From positions 4,898,001 to 4,962,000 of the forward strand of contig CP143430.1 in NCBI GenBank assembly GCA_039636795.1: 64,000 bases of DNA. Reading direction: 5' to 3'. Of this stretch, positions 44,032-51,688 are shown piece after piece. A model generated the notes under the pieces. That model made no database searches and was not told the origin of the DNA. It saw only the letters and a list, made by a program, of their open reading frames with translations. The position numbers were made by a program, and so were the translations under genes. The stretch comes from Micrococcaceae bacterium Sec5.1 (lineage in GTDB: Bacteria; Actinomycetota; Actinomycetes; Actinomycetales; Micrococcaceae). Numbering within the stretch: the stretch's first letter is position 1; the number at the start of each line of letters is the position of its first letter.

Positions 44032-45984
44032 ATGCCGTCACCAGTTCCTGCCATCGCCTTCATCGGCGGCGGCCCGCGCACGGCCGGCGTCCTGGAAAGG
44101 CTGGCAGCGAGCCGTCCCGGATTATTCGATGGACCCCTGCACATCCACATCGTGGAGCCGTATGAGCCGGGCTCCGGGAGGATCTGGCGCTATGACCAGA
44201 GCCCGGGCCTCCTGCTGAACTCCACCGCCGCGGACGTCACCATGTTCACCGACGCGTCCGTGGCGTGCGACGGTCCTCCCGTTGACGGCCCCGGCCTGGC
44301 CACCTGGGCAGCAGGTGTGCTGGATGGGAGCATCCGCGATGTCCCCGCGCTGGAGCCGCACTTGCTGGCACAGCTCCAGTCGCTCACACCGTCTTCATTT
44401 CCCACCCGGCAGCTCCAGAGCAAATACCTCGAATGGTTCTTCCGCCGGTCAGTCGCCGCTCTGGGGCCCGATGTCACCGTGACGGTCCACCGGGACACGG
44501 CTACAGCGGTCACGCCTGTTTCCGCTTCCGTGGGTGCCACAGCCGAGTCCGACGCCGGCGGGCACCGCGTGCGGTTGGCTTCCGGCGCGGAGGTGCTGGC
44601 CGACGTCGTGGTTTACGCCCTGGGCCATACCGATTCGTTGCCGGACGACGAGTCCGCCCGCCTCAGCGATTTCGCTGCCCGCCAAGGTGGGTTCCATGCG
44701 CCGCCGTCGTACACAACGGACGTGGACTACTCGGGCATCAAGGCCGGCCAGGACGTGATCGTATCCGGCATGGGGCTCGGGTTCGTGGATCTCCTGGTGC
44801 TGCTGTTCGAGGGCCGCGGCGGGCGCTTCGAGGAAGTAGCCGACGGCGAACTTAAGTACGTGCCCTCAGGCGCCGAACCGAGCCTCTGGGTAGGTTCACG
44901 ACGCGGCGTGCCTTACCACTCCAAGATTTCCTCCGTTGTGCGCGGCGAGCCGTTAAGCCGGCCGCGGTACTTTACCGCCGAGGCAGTTGACGCGTTGTTG
45001 GCGAACCATCAGGAACTGGACTTCCGCTCACAGCTGTGGCCGTTAATCGCCAAGGATGCCGGCTATGCCTACTATCGGGAGCTTTTCACCGGCTACCCAG
45101 CGCGTGTGTCAGGCAGCTGGGAGGAGTTCGAGGCCCGGTTCGACGCCGTCGACTGGTACAGCCCTGCCCGGGAAGAGCTGGTTGCCTTCTCTATCCCTGA
45201 TGCCGCGCTGCGGCTGGACTTGGAGGCCCTCGACCATCCCCTGAGCGGTTGCGCCTTCGCGGACCACGAGGCCGTACAGCGTTCGGTGGCCGCGTACATC
45301 CAACACGATCTCGCCCTCCGAACCAGCCCGGACCATTCCGAAACACTCGCGCTCTTCACTGCATTGTTGTTCGTCTACATGGACCTTGGCCGGCTGGTCC
45401 CGCAGCAGCGGCTCAATGCACCGTCCCAACAGGCGATCCACGGCTGGTGGCACGGCTTCTTCAGCTTCGTGGATTCCGGGCCGCCGTCACACCGTCTCCG
45501 TGAGATGCTCGCGCTGCACCGCGCCGGGTTCCTGAAGTTCCTGGGGCCGGGAATGTGGGTTCGCACCGACGAATCAACCGGCCGGTTTGTAGCCGGCTCA
45601 TTCCAGTCACCCGTGGTGGTGGATGCGTCCGCGTACATCGAGGCACGGTTGCCCTCTCCGTCCGTGGAGCGTTCGGCGAATCCCGCTTTGGCAGACCTGC
45701 ACGACGCCAGATGGGGCACCGAGCAGAGGCTGCTCACCTCTGAGGGTCCACACTCCACGGGCAAACTCCTGGTCTCCGGGAATCACCAGGTCCTGTCCCC
45801 TGTTGGTACAGCACAGAAGACTTTGTTTGCAGTGGGACCGTGGACGTCCGGTTGGGGCGCGGGAGCGTTTGCCCGCCCCAATACCAATGCGGCACCTTTC
45901 CGGGAGAACGATGCCCTGGCCCGGCAGATCCTGACCACCGTTGCTGCTGCCCGCCCAACTGAGTCGCAGTTAAGCGCGTTCTGA
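44032..45984 (+). CDS. FAD/NAD(P)-binding protein
   Basis: A 650-aa protein. The N-terminus AIAFIGGGPRTAGVLERLAA has a GxGxxx nucleotide-binding turn, and RIWRYDQSPGLLLNSTAADV is typical of this family (NAD_binding_9 type, related to lysine/ornithine N-monooxygenases). A second dinucleotide motif is VIVSGMGLGFVDLLVLLFEG. ATG 44032 follows CAGGAG and is preferred over 43936. It is divergent from the ABC/monooxygenase operon, so it may be a flavin-dependent partner. The last residues (PTESQLSAF) are encoded by the hairpin repeat. Confidence 0.8.
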   Translation: MPSPVPAIAFIGGGPRTAGVLERLAASRPGLFDGPLHIHIVEPYEPGSGRIWRYDQSPGLLLNSTAADVTMFTDASVACDGPPVDGPGLATWAAGVLDGSIRDVPALEPHLLAQLQSLTPSSFPTRQLQSKYLEWFFRRSVAALGPDVTVTVHRDTATAVTPVSASVGATAESDAGGHRVRLASGAEVLADVVVYALGHTDSLPDDESARLSDFAARQGGFHAPPSYTTDVDYSGIKAGQDVIVSGMGLGFVDLLVLLFEGRGGRFEEVADGELKYVPSGAEPSLWVGSRRGVPYHSKISSVVRGEPLSRPRYFTAEAVDALLANHQELDFRSQLWPLIAKDAGYAYYRELFTGYPARVSGSWEEFEARFDAVDWYSPAREELVAFSIPDAALRLDLEALDHPLSGCAFADHEAVQRSVAAYIQHDLALRTSPDHSETLALFTALLFVYMDLGRLVPQQRLNAPSQQAIHGWWHGFFSFVDSGPPSHRLREMLALHRAGFLKFLGPGMWVRTDESTGRFVAGSFQSPVVVDASAYIEARLPSPSVERSANPALADLHDARWGTEQRLLTSEGPHSTGKLLVSGNHQVLSPVGTAQKTLFAVGPWTSGWGAGAFARPNTNAAPFRENDALARQILTTVAAARPTESQLSAF

Positions 45985-46020
45985 CCGCCCAAAACGCGCT
46001 TAATTGCTACCTACTTGGGC
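45953..46020. repeat. Intergenic hairpin repeat, copy B
   Basis: It runs from GCCCAACTGAGTCGCAG to GCTACCTACTTGGGC with nested stems (TTAAGCGCGTT with AACGCGCTTAA). It shares the core GCGCGTTCTG..AAAACGCGC with copies A and C. It begins inside the 3' end of the FAD-protein gene and supplies its stop codon. Confidence 0.7.
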
Positions 46021-46041
46021 TCCACCTACGAAGGGCCTGAC

Positions 46042-46560
46042 ATGACCACAACGCCAACCCTGCCGACGTCGGGCCTTTCCGTCCTGAGCCTGCCCATGCG
46101 CGATCCCCGCGTTCGTCCCCTCCTGGACGAACTCGCCGTCGAATATGACACGCGGTACGGGACACTCTTCGGCACCGGGGGTGCTGCGGAGGAATTGAAC
46201 CGGTACCCGGCCGAGGAATTCGCCGCGCCCCACGGAGCACTGATCATCATCCAGGAGAACGGCGAATCCGTGGCTGGCGGCGCGTTCCGGCGTTACGACG
46301 AGCACACCGCAGAGCTCAAGAGGATCTGGACCCACTCTGCGCATCGTCGTCGCGGCCTGGCACGGCGGGTGCTCACAGAGTTGGAGAATGAAGCACGACG
46401 CCGCGGCTACAGGAAGCTCTACCTCACCACCGGTCCACGCCAGCCGGAGGCCAGGAATCTGTACCTCGCCACGGGCTACAAAGCGCTCTTCGACCTCGCC
46501 GCCGACCCCGAAGACATCAAGCATTTGGCCTTCAGTAAGGATCTCGCCCGGGCCAGCTAA
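46042..46560 (+). CDS. GNAT-family N-acetyltransferase
   Basis: A 172-aa acetyltransferase. IWTHSAHRRRGLARRVLTEL is the acetyl-CoA binding region, and LYLTTGPRQPEARNLYLATG is the C-terminal strand-helix. ATG 46042 follows AAGGG. The frame reads further upstream into the hairpin repeat, which is not protein-like. Substrate unknown. Confidence 0.85.
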   Translation: MTTTPTLPTSGLSVLSLPMRDPRVRPLLDELAVEYDTRYGTLFGTGGAAEELNRYPAEEFAAPHGALIIIQENGESVAGGAFRRYDEHTAELKRIWTHSAHRRRGLARRVLTELENEARRRGYRKLYLTTGPRQPEARNLYLATGYKALFDLAADPEDIKHLAFSKDLARAS

Positions 46561-46569
46561 GCTATGCGC

Positions 46570-48336
46570 ATGGCCAACAAAACCACTGCTGAAAAACTTG
46601 CCACCATCCAGCAGGGGTACGCCCTGGAAGGTGCAACCATCGAGCTGGGCGCCGCGATCGTCGATGGTGAAATTCACAAAGAGGCCCAGGTCCGGCTCCC
46701 TCTGGCCATGATGAACCGCCACGGCCTCGTGGCCGGCGCCACCGGTACTGGCAAAACGGTCACGCTGCACATGATTGCCGAACAGCTCTCGACGGCGGGT
46801 GTTCCGGTTTTCCTCGCGGACATCAAGGGAGATCTTTCCGGACTGGCCACGGCGGCAACGGGCAGCGAAAAATTGAGCGCACGAACTGAAGCCCTCGGGC
46901 AGCAGTGGCAGGGAAAGAACTTCCCTGTTGAATTCCTGAGCCTGGGCGGTGACGGCAATGGAATCCCGATCCGCGCCACCATCACCTCGTTCGGGCCCAT
47001 CCTGCTCTCACGCATCATGGACCTCAACGACACCCAGGAATCCAGTCTTCAGCTGATCTTCCACTTTGCGGACAAGAACAAGCTGGAACTGATCGACCTC
47101 AAAGACCTCCGGGCCGTGATCCAGTTCCTCACCTCGGACGAGGGCAAGGAACAGCTGGAGGACCTTGGCGGACTCTCCAAAGCCACAGCTGGCGTCATCC
47201 TGCGGGAACTCGTCACCCTTGAGGCGCAGGGCATGGAGAAGTTCTTCGGCGAACCGGAGTTCGATACCGCCGAGCTCCTCCGCACAGCCCCCGACGGCCG
47301 GGGCGTGATCAGCTGCCTTGAGCTGCCCACCCTGCAGACCAAGCCCCTGCTGTTCTCCACGTTCCTCATGTGGCTCCTGGCGGACCTTTTCGAAGACCTC
47401 CCCGAAGCCGGCGACCTCGACAAGCCCAAACTGGTGTTCTTCCTGGACGAGGCACACCTGCTGTTCAGCGACGCCTCCAAAGCCTTCCTTGAGGCCATCA
47501 CCACCACGGTCCGGCTCATCCGTTCCAAAGGCGTAGGCATATTTTTCGTCACCCAGACACCCAAGGACGTCCCCGCTGATGTCCTGGGCCAGCTCGCCAA
47601 CCGTGTGCAGCACGCCTTGCGAGCGTTCACGCCGGAGGACGCAAAAGCGCTCAAGGCCACGGTTTCCACATTCCCCGTCAGCGATTACGACCTCGAAGAG
47701 ACGCTCACCTCCGCCGGCATCGGTGAGGCCGTCATTACCGTGATGAACGAAAAAGGCGCCCCCACCCCTGTTGCCCTCACCCGGCTCCGCGCACCCGAAT
47801 CCGTGATGGGACCCAGCGCCGATGACCTGATCCGCAGCACCGTGGCTTCGTCCTCCCTTCTGGTCAAGTACGGGACGGCTGTAGACAACGTGTCCGCCTA
47901 CGAGAAACTCACTGGCAACGCCGCGCCCTCCACCGGCGACGCCGCACCGGGCTTGCCACCGGTTCCAGGCAACGCTTCAGGTTCTGGCGCTTCAGGTTCT
48001 GGCGCTTCAGGTTCTGGCGCTTCAGGTTCTGGCGCTTCGGGGGGTACGCCCTACGACATCGACGCCGAAGCGCGGCGCATCGAGGAAGAGATCCTCGGCC
48101 GCCCGAGTTCCCGTCCGGCGCCTGCACCCTCCTCGTTTCCTGCGCCGGCTCCCGCGCCCCAGCAGGCGCCGCAACAGTCATCCCAGCAGGATAGTGGCAT
48201 GTTCGGCGACCTCGCCGGGGCACTCGGCGGAGCCTTGGGCGGCGGGCTGAAGAGCATGGTCCGCTCCATGGGGACACAGCTTGGCCGCGACCTCATGCGC
48301 GGCGTTTTCGGTACCTCCTCGCGGCGCCGCCGCTAG
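46570..48336 (+). CDS. HerA-like/DUF853 ATPase
   Basis: A 588-aa P-loop ATPase of the DUF853 (HerA/FtsK-like helicase) group. Walker A is GATGTGKTVTLH (about residues 57-68), followed by PVFLADIKGDLSGLA. Walker B is KLVFFLDEAHLLFSD, and IFFVTQTPKDVPADVLGQLA is the sensor-like stretch. The C-terminus has a low-complexity GSGAS linker and a Pro/Gln-rich segment before a basic end. ATG 46570 is preferred because TAAGCT lies 6 bases upstream without a ribosome-binding site; ATG 46564 is possible. The role in DNA translocation is inferred from the family. Confidence 0.87.
   Translation: MANKTTAEKLATIQQGYALEGATIELGAAIVDGEIHKEAQVRLPLAMMNRHGLVAGATGTGKTVTLHMIAEQLSTAGVPVFLADIKGDLSGLATAATGSEKLSARTEALGQQWQGKNFPVEFLSLGGDGNGIPIRATITSFGPILLSRIMDLNDTQESSLQLIFHFADKNKLELIDLKDLRAVIQFLTSDEGKEQLEDLGGLSKATAGVILRELVTLEAQGMEKFFGEPEFDTAELLRTAPDGRGVISCLELPTLQTKPLLFSTFLMWLLADLFEDLPEAGDLDKPKLVFFLDEAHLLFSDASKAFLEAITTTVRLIRSKGVGIFFVTQTPKDVPADVLGQLANRVQHALRAFTPEDAKALKATVSTFPVSDYDLEETLTSAGIGEAVITVMNEKGAPTPVALTRLRAPESVMGPSADDLIRSTVASSSLLVKYGTAVDNVSAYEKLTGNAAPSTGDAAPGLPPVPGNASGSGASGSGASGSGASGSGASGGTPYDIDAEARRIEEEILGRPSSRPAPAPSSFPAPAPAPQQAPQQSSQQDSGMFGDLAGALGGALGGGLKSMVRSMGTQLGRDLMRGVFGTSSRRRR
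47974..48038 (+). repeat. 15-bp in-frame tandem repeat
   Basis: Four copies of GCTTCAGGTTCTGGC, plus a partial fifth, encode the GSGAS linker in the HerA-like protein. Near-identity of the units points to recent slippage. Confidence 0.9.
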
Positions 48337-48355
48337 CCGTTCTTGACTGTCAAAA

Positions 48356-48402
48356 GCCCGACGGCGGGTGGCGGCACATCTTGCTGCCACCCGCCGTCGG
48401 GC
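48356..48402 (-). terminator. Strong hairpin after the HerA-like gene
   Basis: A 17-bp perfect stem, GCCCGACGGCGGGTGGC with its complement at 48386-48402, has an AAAA before it on the plus strand. A canonical U-run therefore exists only for minus-strand transcripts, although both neighbours are plus-strand genes. Confidence 0.6.
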
Positions 48403-48481
48403 CCTCCAGGAAGGGTCTTCGCAGGTCACGCTGACGCCCTCATGCACAGCTATCGCCGCCACGGCAGGTAACGTAAAGGGC

Positions 48482-49480
48482 GTGCAGTTGAGTCAAGCGA
48501 TAGTCAGGACCGCAGCCGGATGGCTGCTCGGTCTGATGCTTGCTGCCGCCGGGGCCATCGTCTGCATCAACCTGGTGAGCTCCTCCGTGGCCAGTCCGCA
48601 ACAGCCTGTCCGGGAGTATTTGGAGGCCTTGCAGAAGGGCGAAGGCGAGCAAGCCCTGGGCCTGTTGCGGGCAAAAGTTCCCAGTGCAAACGCCGCCATG
48701 CTCGACGGCACCGCCCTGCAAACTGCGGCCTCAAAACTGTCCGACATCAAACTCGGAAATGCCGAGGCCAGGGGCAGCAACCGTGTTGCCGTGCCCGTGG
48801 ACTACACGTTGGACGGCAACCGGCTCCACACCGAATTCCTGATGGAGCGCACCGGTACCCAATGGTTGTTCTTCGGCAAATGGGCTTTCGTTCCCACCAC
48901 GCTGCCCACCCTTGAGGTCACCGTCGTCAACTCCAACGAAGCAGCGCTCAATGGCGTCCCGGTGAACATGCCCAATGGTCACAACACTTTTGCAGTGTTC
49001 TACCCCGGCAAATACGAAGCCAGCCTGAACGGCACCTACTTCGAGGCGCCTGCTGCCTCGGCCCTCGTTTCAAACCGCGACGGCGGTCAGGCACCCCTGA
49101 ACCTGCAGACGCGGTCAACCAAGGCCATGAACGAAGCCGTTGCTGGTAAAGTGCGGGAGTTCCTGGACACTTGCGCCGCCCAAGCCACCGAGCAGCAGCG
49201 GCTCCAACCTGATTGCCCGTTCTACCACGCCAGCAATGCGCGCGTCGTCGACGGAACCATCAAGTGGGAAATTACCGAGTACCCCAAGATCACCATCGAG
49301 CCCTTCGGCGGCAAATGGGTTGTAGCCCCGCTCAACGGCAAGGCAAGGGTTTCCGCCCGCGAGATCAATTTGTTCACCGGCCTGGTCAACGACCTCAACG
49401 TGGAGCACGATTTCAGCTTCACCACCCAGCTGGACACTGACAACAACACCGTGACCGTCACCCCGATGCTGACGTTCTAG
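48482..49480 (+). CDS. Membrane-anchored hypothetical protein
   Basis: A 332-aa protein with one N-terminal membrane helix (about residues 10-35, AAGWLLGLMLAAAGAIVCIN) and an extracellular remainder. Two domain-like regions follow: residues 45-140 resemble a DUF4878/lumazine-type fold (QPVREYLEALQKGEGEQAL) and the later part is beta-rich. GTG 48482 lies 7 bases after TAACGT, suggesting a leaderless mRNA; the frame extends further upstream without a good start. No function is recognised. Confidence 0.7.
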   Translation: MQLSQAIVRTAAGWLLGLMLAAAGAIVCINLVSSSVASPQQPVREYLEALQKGEGEQALGLLRAKVPSANAAMLDGTALQTAASKLSDIKLGNAEARGSNRVAVPVDYTLDGNRLHTEFLMERTGTQWLFFGKWAFVPTTLPTLEVTVVNSNEAALNGVPVNMPNGHNTFAVFYPGKYEASLNGTYFEAPAASALVSNRDGGQAPLNLQTRSTKAMNEAVAGKVREFLDTCAAQATEQQRLQPDCPFYHASNARVVDGTIKWEITEYPKITIEPFGGKWVVAPLNGKARVSAREINLFTGLVNDLNVEHDFSFTTQLDTDNNTVTVTPMLTF

Positions 49481-49502
49481 GCCCCCCGCGCACTCCACAG
49501 TT

Positions 49503-49685
49503 CCCTACGCCGTCGATAAAGACCTGGCTCTCGGTCCGGATCCCCACATCCCTGAACAGGACACGCGCCAAGGTTTCGATCAGGGAACCCGCCCCACGAT
49601 CAACTTTTGCAACGACTTCACGGGCGCGACTGGCCCAGTTCTGGAAGGCTGGGGGCAGGAAAAGGCCTAGGTCCTCCCCCTTCAA
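49503..49685 (-). pseudogene. Remnant of a DUF559-type endonuclease-like gene
   Basis: The minus-strand frame encodes LFLPPAFQNWASRAREVV and then GAGSLIETLARVLFRDVGIR and TESQVFIDGVG. This is the stretch that normally precedes the nuclease core in DUF559 proteins. Homology stops abruptly after DGVG and the expected DFL..EIDG core is missing. Neither a full N-terminus nor a C-terminus is present, so this is a decayed fragment. The 234-base gap holds nothing else. Confidence 0.6.
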
Positions 49686-49714
49686 GGGTCAAACCCGGGC
49701 CAGTTCAGCAGGCT

Positions 49715-51688
49715 TTAGTCCATGCCGCGGAGATCAAGCACCAGCTCTGATTCGCCGTCAGCCTGCAAAATAACAGGGATGCCCCAATCCTGCTGGTACA
49801 GGTGACAGGCCGCGTGGTCCGGAATCTCTCCGTCCGCGGTTTCAGGTCCATCGCAGGCGGCCGCACGGGCAGTAATGTGAAGGATGCCCTCTGGCACGTC
49901 GGGCGACAATTCGATGGTGCGCAACAAGCCCACCGATGTCCCGCCGCCGGAGACCAGCAGTTCAGGCGGCGTGGAAGAGACCTTCATCTGCGTCGGATCG
50001 CCCCAACGGTCATCAAGCTTCTGGCCCGTGGGAGCCTTGAAGCGAACAGCCAGCTCCAGGATTCCAGGGGTCACGGGGCTCTTGGGACGGTGCGTCTGTG
50101 ACGCGCCCTCATCCACCTGCTGGGCTTCCTTGGGAATCGGTACCAAAACCAGTTGATGCTTGTTTGATTCAACCACCACCAGCAGCGGCTCACTGTTGCC
50201 GTGGTTCACCACGACGACGTCACTCGGCTCGGCCAGGCCACGCGCCAACGTTGACACGTTCTTCGTCGCGGGATCGTACCGGCGAACGGCACCGTTGTAA
50301 GTATCGGCGATCGCTACGGAACCATCCGGCAGTACCGTGACCCCCAAGGGGTGCTGCAAGCGTGCCTCGCTGGCGTCGCCGTCACGGAATCCGAAGTCGA
50401 ACAGGCCTTGGCCGACGGCTGTCTCCACTGTCACGCCGGACTCGTTAAGCACCAAACGTCGCAGCGAGGAAGTCTCCGAGTCGGCCACCCAGATGTTGTC
50501 ATCGGCATCAATGGCCAGGCCGGACGACTGCGCGAACCAGGCATCCTCCGCGGCCCCGTCCAACAGTCCCTCCAGGCCCGAGCCCGCCAGGATGGAAACC
50601 TGGTTGGTCACGGGATCGAACGCAAAGATCTGGTGAGTTCCCGCCATCGCGATGACAACACGCTGCAGCTTCGCGCTCCACACCACATCCCACGGCGAGG
50701 ACAAGGAGACCTCCGTACCGAGGCCAAGCACCCCGACGTCGATTGCGTCGGCAGCAAAGTCAGCCGGACCGCCGTCGTGGTGTTCGGACCAGGCACCCGC
50801 GCCCGTCTCGGTTACACGGGCAGGGCCGGCATCGAGCAAGCGCTGCACACCGTTGCCGGCAACAGTCCGGACATGCCCTGAACTCAACGTCACACCCCGA
50901 AGGCGGTGGTTAACGGTATCTGCGACCACGGCGTCATAACCGAGCGTGGAAGCGAGTTCCGCCGGAAGAACAGCTATGCCTTGCGGCTCGTTGAACTGGG
51001 CCGTGTCCGTCTGGCCGTCCGTGTAGCCCTTGGTTCCGGAGCCAATAACCCGCTCAACGGTTTTCAGGTCCGGGTGGAGCTCCACCAGGCGGTGGTGACC
51101 GGAGTCGACGACGAGGTAATTGCCGTTGGCCAACTGGGTCGTTTTGCCCGGGAAGCGCAAAGTGCCCGACGTCGGCACAGGAGCGACGTACGGACCGTTG
51201 CCCCGGTGAAGGGTCCCCTTTGCTTCATGCTCGGCCACAAGCTCCTCAAGCAGCACAGCGAGGCCATCTGCGTGGCCTTCCCCGGAAAGATGCGCCACGA
51301 TGTAACCCTCCGGATCCACAACAACCAGCGTGGGCCAAGCACGGGCTGTGTACGCCTTCCACGTGGCCAGCTCAGGGTCATCCAGGACCGGGTGATGGAT
51401 CTCGTAACGTTCCACGGCAGCTGCAAGAGCAACAGGATCAGCTTCGTGCTCGAACTTAGGCGAATGTACACCAACTGTCACCAGGACGTCAGAGTACTTT
51501 TCCTCGAGGGGCCTGAGTTCGTCGAGAACATGCAGGCAGTTGATGCAGCAGAAGGTCCAGAAGTCCAGCAGCACGATTTTGCCGCGCAGGGATTCCAAGT
51601 CAAGGGACTTGTCGCCCGTATTGAGCCAGCCGCGGCCCTCCAGTTCGGAGGCCCGGACCCGGTGTTGGGTGCGTACGGTTTCGCTCAT
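49715..51688 (-). CDS. Thioredoxin-like/NHL-repeat protein
   Basis: A 657-aa protein resembling bacterial NHLRC2. Residues 20-160 form a thioredoxin/TlpA-like domain (GKIVLLDFWTFCCINCLHVL, with the CINC redox pair). Residues 170-500 hold NHL beta-propeller repeats (LVVDSGHHRLVELHPDLKTV, VADTVNHRLRGV, IADTYNGAVRRYDP). A C-terminal beta domain ends with a His/Cys pair. There is no clear signal peptide, so it is probably cytoplasmic. The ATG overlaps the stop of the upstream CopD-CtaG gene (TGATG), so they are co-translated. Confidence 0.88.
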   Translation of the reverse strand: MSETVRTQHRVRASELEGRGWLNTGDKSLDLESLRGKIVLLDFWTFCCINCLHVLDELRPLEEKYSDVLVTVGVHSPKFEHEADPVALAAAVERYEIHHPVLDDPELATWKAYTARAWPTLVVVDPEGYIVAHLSGEGHADGLAVLLEELVAEHEAKGTLHRGNGPYVAPVPTSGTLRFPGKTTQLANGNYLVVDSGHHRLVELHPDLKTVERVIGSGTKGYTDGQTDTAQFNEPQGIAVLPAELASTLGYDAVVADTVNHRLRGVTLSSGHVRTVAGNGVQRLLDAGPARVTETGAGAWSEHHDGGPADFAADAIDVGVLGLGTEVSLSSPWDVVWSAKLQRVVIAMAGTHQIFAFDPVTNQVSILAGSGLEGLLDGAAEDAWFAQSSGLAIDADDNIWVADSETSSLRRLVLNESGVTVETAVGQGLFDFGFRDGDASEARLQHPLGVTVLPDGSVAIADTYNGAVRRYDPATKNVSTLARGLAEPSDVVVVNHGNSEPLLVVVESNKHQLVLVPIPKEAQQVDEGASQTHRPKSPVTPGILELAVRFKAPTGQKLDDRWGDPTQMKVSSTPPELLVSGGGTSVGLLRTIELSPDVPEGILHITARAAACDGPETADGEIPDHAACHLYQQDWGIPVILQADGESELVLDLRGMD

